DNA of 64,000 nt from Lentilactobacillus hilgardii DSM 20176 = ATCC 8290 (GCF_000159315.1 NZ_GG669993.1:16242-80241); one strand, 5' to 3'. Counted from the stretch's first letter, positions 45,204 through 54,503 are shown. The notes: generated from the sequence alone by a model not told the origin. Program-made: numbers and translations.

Positions 45204-46244
45204 TTAATGGCTCACTGCACTAACAAGAGGCATGTCGGGTTGTTCCTTTACAACAGAGACATCTGCGTCTTGTGCCAAAGCTTGTTTAATCATGACGTTA
45301 ATTTTTGCGTATGATTCTGGATCATGACCGTTAATTTCATCTCTGGAAGCCACGAACAAGTGACGAACCTGGTCCGAGTTGAGCATGTTCTGAATCGTAT
45401 TTAAATCCGTAAATAATTTATCTCTGAAGACTTTTGTGATCGCTTCATTAGAGTGGGTATTATTGTAATCTTCGATCTTCTTATTAACCAGTTCTGCAAT
45501 TTTATCCGGTGCTAAGCTTTGAACCGATTGATCAATTGAGATATCGGCAAGCTTTAATGCCTTGTTTAACTTCTTGAAAAGATTGATATTTTGCGGTAAT
45601 CCCATCAAAATAAAGTCGTGTTCTCTCAATGATGGGTCATCTTTCAATAAATCTTCCAGAACGTGATAGTATCTTTCCTGGTCAATTTGCTTTTCCTGAC
45701 TGGTTTCGTTATGCCCATGATATTGAGTTTGACCGCCACGACCGCTAAAGTTCAGTTCGCCGCCACGAAGCTCTGTTCCCAACGCATCTTGAACGGTAAG
45801 TGGATAATTTTCAACAGCAAGTGGACTAACACGTTTATTTTGAAGTTGATATAATTTACTGTTATCACGATTTAATTCAAGTAATGTGTAATCAGCGTTT
45901 GGCGAAGCACTTAAGAGCAGTAGAAAATCAATGGAGTTGTCAGTGTGATAATCAGCCTCGTCGACACTGGTTCGAATGAGATAATAGACGTTCGAGCCGC
46001 TTCGGTCGGAAATCATCGTGATGCCATCGTAAGGCAGTTCTTGGCGAATTAGATCATTGACTTCATTGACGAAAGAATCGATGCTTGGACCGATTTCCTT
46101 TTGAATTTCCTTCAAGATATTCTTAACTCGAAGTTGTTCGTTTGCGTCATAAGCCAATTTATTTAGGTTCAAGTTCAGCGTAATCACCGGTGCATTCATG
46201 TCTGGTAACTTTGCTAGTTCTGAAACAGTTGTTTTAATTGCCAT
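45204..46244 (-). CDS. eRF1-like (baeRF-type) protein with a GRGGQ motif
   Basis: A 346-residue protein of the bacterial archaeo-eukaryotic release-factor-like group. After an alpha/beta N-terminal domain (about 1-150), the sequence SGRGGQTQYHG occurs at 167-177, with GGQ at 170-172. It is followed by helical QERYYHVLEDLL and a DFILMGLPQNINLFKK segment, the same order as the catalytic domain of eRF1/Vms1-type peptidyl-tRNA hydrolases. A C-terminal domain (about 285-346, VRHLFVASRDEI) has the L7Ae/eRF1_3-like look. In eRF1 the GGQ glutamine promotes peptidyl-tRNA hydrolysis; activity here is inferred. ATG 46244 lies 9 bases after AAGGAG. Confidence 0.65.
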   Translation of the reverse strand: MAIKTTVSELAKLPDMNAPVITLNLNLNKLAYDANEQLRVKNILKEIQKEIGPSIDSFVNEVNDLIRQELPYDGITMISDRSGSNVYYLIRTSVDEADYHTDNSIDFLLLLSASPNADYTLLELNRDNSKLYQLQNKRVSPLAVENYPLTVQDALGTELRGGELNFSGRGGQTQYHGHNETSQEKQIDQERYYHVLEDLLKDDPSLREHDFILMGLPQNINLFKKLNKALKLADISIDQSVQSLAPDKIAELVNKKIEDYNNTHSNEAITKVFRDKLFTDLNTIQNMLNSDQVRHLFVASRDEINGHDPESYAKINVMIKQALAQDADVSVVKEQPDMPLVSAVSH

Positions 46245-46564
46245 ATTGACCAACTCCTTAAAGATTATGATAGTTATAACTTTTTAATTCTATAACTTCT
46301 ACTTTCATTATAGCAAATTCACATGTTGGGTTGTGAGAAATTAGCTTGTGAAATCTATACTTATAAATAGTTAGTGCCGAATAATACTTATTTGATAAGC
46401 AATAGAGAAGGTTTTGGAATTAAACGTGTAAATGTTTGACCAATTGATCAAGACATTTTAAAACTAAAAATGGGTTCACAAAGTTGATGTATGGCATTAA
46501 CCCACGACAATTAATTTTGGTACAAATGTTCATAAAAATCTATTTAATAAGGGAGTGCTAGTTG
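46245..46564. other. Divergent intergenic region
   Basis: A TATAAT -10 on the minus strand (46307-46312) probably serves the eRF1-like gene. No gene or clear palindrome is otherwise seen. Confidence 0.35.
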
Positions 46565-47962
46565 ATGGCAGTTTTTACAGCTTACAATCATGATCAAATA
46601 ATCGATTTTTTGAAACAACAGGCACCACACGCTGAAATTCATATTGATGACGAAACGGCAGTCAAGCATACAGCAAACGGAAATGCCGAAAGTTCAATCA
46701 GTGGTCAAATTTTGGCCTATGTCGCCGTTGGAGATAAGGATGATATCCGGGGTGTTTTGAAGACCGCACAGAAGTTTCATTTGCCGGTTGTCCCACAGAC
46801 CGCTGATACCAGTACCGTTATTGGTGCCGATGGTGTTAATGGCGGTATTATTTTGTCAGTTGCCAGGTTGAATCATATTAAGGAAATTGATAAAGATGAT
46901 TCGCTTGCAGTCGTTGAACCTGGAGTGATCAACCAGGATTTGGATAAGGCGGCCCGGAAACAGGGGATGTTTTATGCACCTGATCCGGCGTCTAAACCGA
47001 TGTCTGCTATCGGGGGCAATGTTTCAACCAATGCCGGCGGACTAAGCGGTGTCCGGTATGGCGCAACTAAAGATTCGGTCCTTGGGCTAAAAGTGATGCT
47101 GACAAATGGCCAAGAGATTAAGCTTGGCGGTCGGACATTCAAGCAGGCATATGGATATGATTTGACACAGTTATTGGTTGGTTCCGAAGGGACGTTGGGT
47201 ATCATTACAGAAGTAACCGTCAAATTATTCCCGATTCCGATAGGTAAAACCATTACCGGAATGGCGTTCTTTGACGATATGGCAAAGTTGGCAGAAGGCG
47301 TTAAAGCAATTAGAAATTCCGGTTTGTATCCTTCGATGCTTGAGGCGTTAGATGGTAAAACTGTCAAAGCGTTGGATCAATATGAACACACGAGTTATTC
47401 ACAAAGTGATACATCGTCACTGCTGATTTTCAGCATTGATAGTGCCAGTGAACTAAAATTACAAACTTCCAAGAAGATTCTTGACGAGCAGGGAGCTTGG
47501 AATGTTCAAATTACAGACGATCCAGAAAAGGCCAAATCCTTAATCAAGTTGCGTCAGGATATGCTACCGGCGGTCTTTTCCAATGCTAAATATTATATTA
47601 TGGAAGATATGGCGGTGCCATTATCCAAGCTGGCAGAAATGGTTAAATATATCGCCCAGGTTGGTACTGAGTTGGATGTCGACATTTATACTGCCGGACA
47701 CGCTGGTGATGGTAACCTGCATCCAAGTCTGTTATGGAATGATCAACCCAACCCACCTGAAAGAGTCATTGAAGCTACTCGTCGGCTATTTAGAAAAACG
47801 CTGACTTTAGGTGGCACGATTTCTGGTGAACATGCAGTTGGGATGTCAAAGAATCAATGGACTAATGAAGAATTGGGTGACTCAGTTGACGTGCTGCAAC
47901 ATCAAATTAAAAATTTATTTGATCCAATGGGTATTTTAAATCCGAAGAGAAAAATTAATTAA
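46565..47962 (+). CDS. FAD-binding 2-hydroxyacid dehydrogenase (D-lactate dehydrogenase/GlcD family)
   Basis: A 465-residue flavoprotein of the VAO/PCMH family. The N-terminal FAD-binding domain contains VVPQTADTSTVIGADG, KPMSAIGGNVSTNAGGLSGVRYGATKDSVLGLKVML and GYDLTQLLVGSEGTLGIITEVTVKL. The C-terminal cap has DIYTAGHAGDGNLHPSLL and ISGEHAVGM, as in GlcD and quinone-linked D-lactate dehydrogenases. It should oxidise D-lactate or a similar 2-hydroxyacid, producing pyruvate that pyruvate oxidase can use. The ATG (46565) follows GGGAG by 9 bases. A terminator follows. Confidence 0.87.
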   Translation: MAVFTAYNHDQIIDFLKQQAPHAEIHIDDETAVKHTANGNAESSISGQILAYVAVGDKDDIRGVLKTAQKFHLPVVPQTADTSTVIGADGVNGGIILSVARLNHIKEIDKDDSLAVVEPGVINQDLDKAARKQGMFYAPDPASKPMSAIGGNVSTNAGGLSGVRYGATKDSVLGLKVMLTNGQEIKLGGRTFKQAYGYDLTQLLVGSEGTLGIITEVTVKLFPIPIGKTITGMAFFDDMAKLAEGVKAIRNSGLYPSMLEALDGKTVKALDQYEHTSYSQSDTSSLLIFSIDSASELKLQTSKKILDEQGAWNVQITDDPEKAKSLIKLRQDMLPAVFSNAKYYIMEDMAVPLSKLAEMVKYIAQVGTELDVDIYTAGHAGDGNLHPSLLWNDQPNPPERVIEATRRLFRKTLTLGGTISGEHAVGMSKNQWTNEELGDSVDVLQHQIKNLFDPMGILNPKRKIN

Positions 47963-47977
47963 GCAGGATCATTAACA

Positions 47978-48022
47978 AAGAAGCTGACTCAAGTGCTTTA
48001 ATAGCACCCGGATCAGCTTCTT
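47978..48022. terminator. Bidirectional rho-independent terminator
   Basis: AAGAAGCTGA and TCAGCTTCTT arms enclose an inner GTGCT/AGCAC stem. Confidence 0.85.
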
Positions 48023-48038
48023 ATTTTAGTTACGGTGA

Positions 48039-48329
48039 TTATTTTTCCTGATAATCCATTCGAATGATGACGGGATCCTTGGTTAGATAAGCACCAACGC
48101 CTGAAAGAAAGGCTTGGAAATGGGAAGTGTCGTTATGAAAGGCAACTGCATCAGCATCCTTCCAATGTTCAATAATCTCATACTCATTGTCTGTCCCGAT
48201 TTTTTTAAAATGATTATAACTGATATTACCAGCCTCTGCACGTGAGCCTTGAACCAGCTTATCGATAAATGCTTCGTATTCTTTTTGCTTACCCGGTTTA
48301 ACCGTGAGTTCAACATTAATAACTTTCAT
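48039..48329 (-). CDS. Antibiotic biosynthesis monooxygenase (ABM)-domain protein
   Basis: A 96-residue protein of the dimeric alpha/beta ABM fold (YgiN-like). VINVELTVKPGKQKEYEAFIDKLVQGSRAEAGNISYNHF and EYEIIEHWKDADAVAFHNDTSHFQAFL are typical. Such small oxygenase-like proteins often act on quinones or quinol-like compounds; the substrate is unknown. The ATG follows TTGGAGG. It is monocistronic and convergent with the FAD dehydrogenase. Confidence 0.86.
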   Translation of the reverse strand: MKVINVELTVKPGKQKEYEAFIDKLVQGSRAEAGNISYNHFKKIGTDNEYEIIEHWKDADAVAFHNDTSHFQAFLSGVGAYLTKDPVIIRMDYQEK

Positions 48330-48456
48330 GATTTTCCTCCAAGTGATTCCTGTATTTGATAAGTCTATTATAACAGTTTTCTCATTTTGCCAAATTTAAA
48401 ATTTGATAGTGATATCCCAGGGCCGTTACAAATTCTAAAGCGTCGTGAGTGCCAAC

Positions 48457-48497
48457 AAAAATAGTCAGCTGCTGTTTTATGAGAGCTGACCATTTTA
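48457..48497 (-). terminator. Terminator of the former phosphoketolase gene
   Basis: GGTCAGCT and AGCTGACT arms on the minus strand flank a 13-base loop and are followed by ATTTTTG. Confidence 0.7.
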
Positions 48498-48529
48498 TTC
48501 TAGGCAAGTATGATTAACCTATTTTTATT

Positions 48530-49371
48530 TTATTTAAGTGATTTCCATTCCCAATTTCTGATTTCTGGTAAATCAGCTCCGGTTTCACGAATGTAGTCAT
48601 GATGTTGCTGTAATTTGTCATCCATGTGCGAAGTGAATTCGGAAGACTTATCACCGTAAACATCTTCTGCAACTTCCTTAGCTAAGTGGAATCGATCCAA
48701 GTGGTTCAATACACGCATATCAAATGGGGGGGGTAATATCACCATCTTCACGATATCCATGAACGTGTAAATTGTGGACGTGGATGTTTGGAAGCAATTG
48801 TCACATTCAATGTTTGCTTCATATTCAATGCTTTGTGCATAACGGCAAGCAGTGAATTTGCATCGGCCGGCAAGAATTCACGAATATAGCGAGGCCTCTT
48901 TTCGGCTAAATGAGTTAAAATACCCGGATCCTGGTGCGAATAACCATTATGATCCTGCTGGAACGATGTTGATGACGAAATGATGTTCAATGATGGATAT
49001 TTTTGACGCCAAGGTGGCTCATTAACTTCGCGAATCCACTTGAAGTATTGCGTCAACATTGAATCAACAACTCTTAAGAAAGCTTCGTAACTCGTGAAGA
49101 CACCGTGTCGACCGGTTAAGGTGTAGCCTTCCAACCAACCTTCGTCTTGGTGTTCGGAAAGTTGAGAGTCAATGATACGGCCGTCTGCCTTCATCAACTG
49201 ATCATATGGATTGTGAATTGGTTCCATCCATTGACGGTTGGTAACCGCAAAGGCTTCCTGCAATTGGTTTGAAGCAGTTTCATCAGGACCAAACGGACGA
49301 AAGTTCTTAGGGTTATTCTTGATAACATCACGGGAGAATTTGCCATATATCTCAAATACTTCCTAATATCG
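48530..49371 (-). pseudogene. Phosphoketolase relic (C-terminal part, deleted and frameshifted)
   Basis: Remains of a D-xylulose-5-phosphate/fructose-6-phosphate phosphoketolase gene (normally about 800 codons). In order from 49371: [56 protein letters not shown], then KHPRPQ, where the frame jumps. About 120 expected codons are missing. The sequence resumes as [14 protein letters not shown], then a run of eight Gs (48727-48734) causes a second frameshift before DMRVLNHLDRFHL and NWEWKSLK. The first half of the gene is absent. The protein would be inactive; heterofermentative bacteria need another intact copy elsewhere. Confidence 0.9.
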
Positions 49372-49500
49372 TACTCAAATTTCCATTTCGCCTACAGGCT
49401 AGTGCCAAATAATTTAATGGTCAATTATTTTACAACCCTTTTACGGCTGGTTTCGATAAAAGTTTGATCACTTTCAGTGTCATATAAAAGACAGGTACAC

Positions 49501-49543
49501 AAAAAATTCCAAAGGTTCAAGAGATGAAACGACCTTTGGAATT
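49501..49543 (-). terminator. Rho-independent terminator, minus strand
   Basis: AATTCCAAAGGT and ACCTTTGGAATT arms with a T-run on the minus strand lie downstream of the small ORF at 49660-49791. Confidence 0.8.
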
Positions 49544-49659
49544 AATGCAAATAAAGGAAAACAAACAGGATTATTAACTGTATTCTAGTTGTGAACGCCA
49601 ATAAACAACCACAATACGATTAATAATAAGGAGGATAATCAGAGAAGATGGTTAGACTG

Positions 49660-49791
49660 CTATTCACCAAGATACATATAAAGCATTGCTAAGAAACCAT
49701 ATGCCTTAACGGTATTTTGTTTTTCTACAAGGTCTTTTTCTTTAACCAGTTCTCTATAAAGATCCAGATTCTGGTCAGATTGGTTTTGCAT
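49660..49791 (-). CDS. Small ORF, 43 residues
   Basis: A short gene below usual size limits, encoding MQNQSDQNLDLYRELVKEKD then a C-terminal half ending GFLAMLYMYLGE. The first half is charged and helix-prone; the second is hydrophobic, so it could bind the membrane as an amphipathic helix. The ATG lies 7 bases after a strong GGAGAAGG. A TAAAAT -10-like box lies just upstream and a terminator downstream, so it looks like a complete small transcription unit. No family is recognised. Confidence 0.5.
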   Translation of the reverse strand: MQNQSDQNLDLYRELVKEKDLVEKQNTVKAYGFLAMLYMYLGE

Positions 49792-50012
49792 ATGCTCACC
49801 TTCTCCTGAGCTCATTTTACACCAAAATGAGGTTTAGCAAAAGTTAAATTTAGGGATGCCCAAAAAATAAGTTTAATAATTATTTTTGATCAAAAAAACA
49901 AAATGGCAGTTATCTATTTTATATAAAAGCTTCTTTAAACGAGTTGCCTATTTAATAAAATATCGGTAATATGGGAATGATCGTTAAATGAGTTTGGGTT
50001 GTAGGGGTTGAT

Positions 50013-51287
50013 GTGATTGTGGTAAAAAGAGAAACTGATAGGGACGTTATTGCGGAGCTTGCAGATAATAACTTAATAACGGGCACGACTGCAGGTGATT
50101 ATCTGGTCCGTAAACAGCGTGGTGGATTGCAGGGCAAAAAAGATACTGCACTACACGCTTGGGAAAAATTTGCTCATAAGGGTAGTCGTGTCAATTTAGC
50201 ATTGGTCAATCAATTAACATTAATATTTAAAAATGGTGAAAAGTTGGTTTTTGATTCAAAAGATGTTTCATTTTTAATTCTTGAAAAAGATTTGGACAAT
50301 CCGACCTTACTTACTGGCTTTGTGTTGGTCCTTAATCGAGAATTAAGCGTTCAGGCCAACCACTATTTTGTTGGTGGCCGGGATGCCTTTGAACATTTAA
50401 AAAAAGTTCAGGATATTATCGACATTGAACTGACGGATTCTCAAAATAACATAAGTAGACATATTGTCCACTGGTCACCAATATCGGATCCGTTGGTAGA
50501 GAATGTCAACCAACGGTTTGTTGACATTGATGATGCATTGTTCTTGTATGCTGTGTCAAATCAGCGTTATTCAATGGTAGATGCCGTAAAAGCAGCTCTT
50601 TATACGGAAAACTTCAACGCCATTATCAAAGAATTTCGTTCAAAGAGGCCTGAAAGTTCGTTGACGGACAGTCGTCACGAGTTTACCGTGCAACTCGAAG
50701 AAATGCTTCAGGCAGTCTCAACAGATCAGTCTCAAGCCCAGCGCAGATTAGAAGATGAACTCTTAGTTGATAAGGTTCACACGGATAGTGATCAAACTTT
50801 TTTTGATCATTGGGAGCCGGTTTTATATCATCTCAAGTCCAAGGAAAAATTTCTTGGGATTGATCTACTATCTTATGATGTGTTGATGATGATGAATGTG
50901 GTGATTCCAGAGGGCGACTTTTGGAAGGGCTTCACGTGGCTTCTTTGGGAAATTTCCAGGTATGGTATTAAAACCGCAGAACGCCAAAAAGCCATTGACA
51001 ATGCGAAGCAAAAATTGCAGGAACAGACAGATCAAATCAGTGAGTTCACTAAATCGACACAGCGAATGAGGGACTTTATTAGTTGGTACGTTAATAACCA
51101 TCTGTCCGATCCAACATTACCGGACTTTGTGGAAAAATATTGGCCGCTGACAAAGGGACGAAAAGAAAAGTTTTGGAATAATGGTGGTCATGCTTTCGTA
51201 ATGGAGCAAAATCCCAAATTATTAAATGAATTTATGGCAAATTTTGGAGCCGATTATTATCAATTTAAAGATGTAGACACTGATTAA
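50013..51287 (+). CDS. Unrecognised protein, 424 aa
   Basis: A cytoplasmic protein with no signal peptide or membrane segment and no motif that I recognise. Residues about 1-110 are alpha/beta (NQLTLIFKNGEKLVFDSKDVSFLILEKD), resembling a small PH- or NERD-like fold but not convincingly. The middle (about 150-330) is helical and acidic, with one coiled-coil-like stretch near 325-345. Many Trp/Phe residues near the C-terminus (DFVEKYWPLTKGRKEKFWNN) suggest a folded domain. A GTG start follows AGGGG. Codon use looks like that of its neighbours. Confidence 0.6.
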   Translation: MIVVKRETDRDVIAELADNNLITGTTAGDYLVRKQRGGLQGKKDTALHAWEKFAHKGSRVNLALVNQLTLIFKNGEKLVFDSKDVSFLILEKDLDNPTLLTGFVLVLNRELSVQANHYFVGGRDAFEHLKKVQDIIDIELTDSQNNISRHIVHWSPISDPLVENVNQRFVDIDDALFLYAVSNQRYSMVDAVKAALYTENFNAIIKEFRSKRPESSLTDSRHEFTVQLEEMLQAVSTDQSQAQRRLEDELLVDKVHTDSDQTFFDHWEPVLYHLKSKEKFLGIDLLSYDVLMMMNVVIPEGDFWKGFTWLLWEISRYGIKTAERQKAIDNAKQKLQEQTDQISEFTKSTQRMRDFISWYVNNHLSDPTLPDFVEKYWPLTKGRKEKFWNNGGHAFVMEQNPKLLNEFMANFGADYYQFKDVDTD

Positions 51288-51370
51288 TCATTTTAAACGA
51301 TAGTTATGGTAGAGTTGGACCATTGGCACCATGAGAGTGTGGTCATAATTAAAATGAATGGGTGAAAAAA

Positions 51371-52114
51371 ATGGCAGTAGAATTAACAAATTTCAGAACA
51401 CTTGGTGGTTATCCGGCTGCAGATGGCCGAATAAAAGATGGTTTGTTGTATCGGGGTGGTCAGATTGCCGACTTGGATCAGAATCAGATTTTATATTTAA
51501 AAGACAAACTGGCAATTTCCCGGGTAGTTGATTTTCGAAGCCAAGCCGAGAGAAAACAATATCCCGATAGTGTATGGGGTGGAGTTGATTATGACGCGAT
51601 CGATGTTTTGGTTGATGCAAAGAAAAGCGGTGTCAGCATTGAAGGCATGATTAATAATGCGGGCGACATCAGTCAAGTGATGTTAGCAACGTATGCCCAA
51701 CTGGTTACCAGTCCTTCTGCTCAAAAGGGTTATCATCAATTTATGACCGCATTGGTAGACGACCCAAGGCCGACGTTCTTTCATTGCTTTGCCGGTAAAG
51801 ATCGAACCGGTGTGGCGGCCGCTTTAATTCTAAAAACGGCTGGCGTCAGTGATAACGACATCTTTGAAGATTATTTAAAAACCAACGAATCACGCAAGAA
51901 AGCAAATGAACAAATTATCCATCAATTGGCAGATAAATTAACAACCGGCCAGCAAAGGGCATTAAGTCAGGCATTGGTAGTTGATCGGCGTTATTTACAA
52001 CATTTTTTTGTGACGATCAATCAGCAATATGGTCATTTTGAAAATTATTTAAAAGAGGGGTTGGGTCTGGAGAAAGGGTTTGTTCCTGAATTTCGGCATC
52101 AATATGTCGTGTAA
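51371..52114 (+). CDS. Protein-tyrosine phosphatase (Y_phosphatase3-type)
   Basis: A 247-residue phosphatase. The active-site P-loop is HCFAGKDRTG, with Cys139 and Arg145. The N-terminal region NFRTLGGYPAADGRIKDGLLYRGGQ and VVDFRSQAER are typical of bacterial tyrosine/lipid phosphatases of this class (MptpB-like). No signal peptide is present. It may dephosphorylate proteins or phosphoinositide-like lipids. ATG 51371; a GTG at 51362 is possible. It follows the unrecognised 424-aa gene by 83 bases. Confidence 0.87.
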   Translation: MAVELTNFRTLGGYPAADGRIKDGLLYRGGQIADLDQNQILYLKDKLAISRVVDFRSQAERKQYPDSVWGGVDYDAIDVLVDAKKSGVSIEGMINNAGDISQVMLATYAQLVTSPSAQKGYHQFMTALVDDPRPTFFHCFAGKDRTGVAAALILKTAGVSDNDIFEDYLKTNESRKKANEQIIHQLADKLTTGQQRALSQALVVDRRYLQHFFVTINQQYGHFENYLKEGLGLEKGFVPEFRHQYVV

Positions 52115-52180
52115 GGTTAAATGATTGCTTGTCGATTGAACAAGCACTAAAATGACCTTACTAAATAAATAGGGGATGTT

Positions 52181-52582
52181 ATGATGGCAAAGTTAAACCA
52201 GGCAATGAAAGATTTAATTGCTGGTGAATTATCTTATATTGCGACAGTTGATGCAGATGGCAATCCGGATGTCGGTCCTAAAATTTCCATGCGTGTGTTG
52301 GATGACGAACACCTTATTTATAACGAAATGACGGGTGGTCAGACACAAGCCAATATTAACGACAATGGTAAAGTTATTGTTGCGACTGCCAACGCTAAAG
52401 CGCTAAAGGGATTTCGGTTTGGCGGGACTGCAAAACTTTATACAGACGGTCCTTATTATGAACAAGCCGAAAAATGGGCTGAAGGAAAGTTTCCAGTACC
52501 AAAAGGTGCCGGTGTGATTAATATTGAAAAAATTTGGACACTTGATCCGGGCCCTAAAGCTGGAAAGATATTTGAAGAATAA
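52181..52582 (+). CDS. Pyridoxamine 5'-phosphate oxidase-like flavin-binding protein
   Basis: A 133-residue split-barrel protein. SYIATVDADGNPDVGPKISMRVLDDEHLIYNEMTGGQTQANINDNGKVIVATAN is the FMN-binding-type fold of the general-stress PNPOx-like family. It probably binds FMN or F420-like flavin and acts in redox or stress roles; the substrate is unknown. ATGs at 52181 and 52184 are both possible, behind AGGGGATGTT. It precedes pyruvate oxidase 2 by about 145 bases. Confidence 0.82.
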   Translation: MMAKLNQAMKDLIAGELSYIATVDADGNPDVGPKISMRVLDDEHLIYNEMTGGQTQANINDNGKVIVATANAKALKGFRFGGTAKLYTDGPYYEQAEKWAEGKFPVPKGAGVINIEKIWTLDPGPKAGKIFEE

Positions 52583-52726
52583 AATACGAGATTAAAATGA
52601 ACCTGGAAAGATCATCAGGTTCATTTTTTGGTTACGATTAATAAGTGCATTTAATTGTTTTTCAAATTTGACACCGCTATCATAAGAATGAATAGAAAAT
52701 TGATGGTTATACAGGAGGTCTTAATA

Positions 52727-54484
52727 ATGGCAGAAACAATTAATTCAGGCATAGCAGCATTACGAACACTTGAGAGTTGGCATGTTGATCATATTTATGG
52801 TATTCCGGGTGGAACTGTTAATAATTTGATGTATGCACTGGATGCCGAAAAAGATCGTATTAAGTATATTCATGTTCGTCACGAAGAAGTAGGTGCTTTG
52901 GCTGCGGTTGCCGATACAAAGTTAACCGGACACATAGGTGTTGCGTTTGGATCGGCTGGTCCCGGTGCAACTCATTTGTATCAAGGTGCCTATGATGCAA
53001 TGGCAGATAAAGTTCCTGTGCTTTTTATTGTTGGTCAAAATCCACAGGCATTAATGAATCAAGATTTCTTCCAAGAGTTTGATGAAAACCCTTGGTTCAA
53101 AGATGCCGGTGTGTATGCCCGTACGGTCATGACTGCCGAGAGCTTACCTCATATTCTTGATGAAGCTATTCGACGGGCATTTGCACAACACGGTCCCGCA
53201 TTTGTGACAATTCCAAACGATTTGTCAAATAAAGAAATTCCGGCCGATGACTACTATAGTTCGGCTGAGAACTTTGCAAAACCTGTCCTTGGGGCTGGGT
53301 CGGATGATCAAATCAATCAAGCGCTTGAATTGATTTCAAAAGCCAAAAAGCCTTTAATTTACGTTGGACAAGGGACAATTGGTGCAGCGGATGAAGTGAT
53401 GCAATTTGCTAGGAAGTTTCAAATGCCGGTCATTACAACCGCGCTTGGCAAGGAAATTATTCCTTATGACTTTGAAGCATTGTTAGGATCAGCTGCCCGT
53501 GTTGCTTCCAAGCCGGCTAATGAAGCTTTGCAAGAAACTGATTTGATGCTGTTTGTTGGGTCCAATTATCCATTTGCCGAAGAAATGTTTAAACCGGATG
53601 TTAAATTTATTCAAATTGATAGTAATCCGCAAGTACTCGGAAAACGTCATAAGACCGATGTGGCAATTTTAGCCGATGCTAAGAAGTCTCTTCAGCGATT
53701 TATTGAATTAGGTAAGGATAGTGCTCCTTCAGATTGGTATGCCGCAAACGTGGATAACGTTGCTAATTGGCATCAGTACAATGATGACATGATGAATCGA
53801 ACGGACGGTGAGTTAAGATTTGAACCGGCCTTTAAGGAAATTAATCGAATTTCTGAAGACAACGCAATTTACTCAATCGATGTTGGTGATGTGACTCAAA
53901 ATGCGGTTCGTTTATTGAAAGTTAACGGTAAACAACCATGGATTACTTCCGGTTTATTTGCAACGATGGGTGTGGGTCTACCCGGTTCCATTGCTGCTAA
54001 ACTAAGTTATCCGAACCGTCAGGTCTTTAACTTGGCTGGTGATGGTGCTGCTGCCATGGTGATGCAGGATTTAAGTACTCAGGTTGCGTACCACTTACCG
54101 GTTATCAACGTTGTCTTCTCAAATGATGCCCTTGGTTTCATTGAAGATGAACAGGAAGATGACAATCATGAATGGTTTGGTATTAGTTTGCCGCAAACCG
54201 ATTTTGCCAAAGTAGCCGAAGCTCAAGGTATGACCGGTATTACGGTGACAAAAGTTGGACAAATGAAGCCGGCGTTTGATCAAGCAGTTGAGTTGATCAA
54301 AGCTGGCAAACCGGTCTTAATTGACGTTAAGATGACTAATGAGCGTCCAATACCGGTTGAAAAACTAACGTTGGATCCTGATAAATTTGACGAAAAGACG
54401 ATTAATGAGTTTAAGAAACGTTATTATGCTGACAAGCTTGTTCCATTAAGTGAATTCTTAAAGAAACACGGTGTTCAGTCATAA
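52727..54484 (+). CDS. pox: Pyruvate oxidase (TPP- and FAD-dependent), paralogue 2
   Basis: A 585-residue enzyme making acetyl phosphate, CO2 and H2O2 from pyruvate. It follows the L. plantarum-type pyruvate oxidase closely: HIYGIPGGTVNNLMYAL, VRHEEVGALAAVADTKLTG, GSAGPGATHLYQGAYDAM, the FAD-domain VLGKRHKTDVAILADAKKSL, the TPP motif GDGAAAMVMQDLSTQVAYHLPVINVVFSNDALGFI and the acidic EDEQEDD patch. ATG 52727 is 8 bases after AGGAGG; the longer frame has no ribosome site. A terminator follows. This copy is closer to the classic enzyme than paralogue 1. Confidence 0.92.
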   Translation: MAETINSGIAALRTLESWHVDHIYGIPGGTVNNLMYALDAEKDRIKYIHVRHEEVGALAAVADTKLTGHIGVAFGSAGPGATHLYQGAYDAMADKVPVLFIVGQNPQALMNQDFFQEFDENPWFKDAGVYARTVMTAESLPHILDEAIRRAFAQHGPAFVTIPNDLSNKEIPADDYYSSAENFAKPVLGAGSDDQINQALELISKAKKPLIYVGQGTIGAADEVMQFARKFQMPVITTALGKEIIPYDFEALLGSAARVASKPANEALQETDLMLFVGSNYPFAEEMFKPDVKFIQIDSNPQVLGKRHKTDVAILADAKKSLQRFIELGKDSAPSDWYAANVDNVANWHQYNDDMMNRTDGELRFEPAFKEINRISEDNAIYSIDVGDVTQNAVRLLKVNGKQPWITSGLFATMGVGLPGSIAAKLSYPNRQVFNLAGDGAAAMVMQDLSTQVAYHLPVINVVFSNDALGFIEDEQEDDNHEWFGISLPQTDFAKVAEAQGMTGITVTKVGQMKPAFDQAVELIKAGKPVLIDVKMTNERPIPVEKLTLDPDKFDEKTINEFKKRYYADKLVPLSEFLKKHGVQS

Positions 54485-54503
54485 ACCTGATTAACTAAAT
54501 TAA

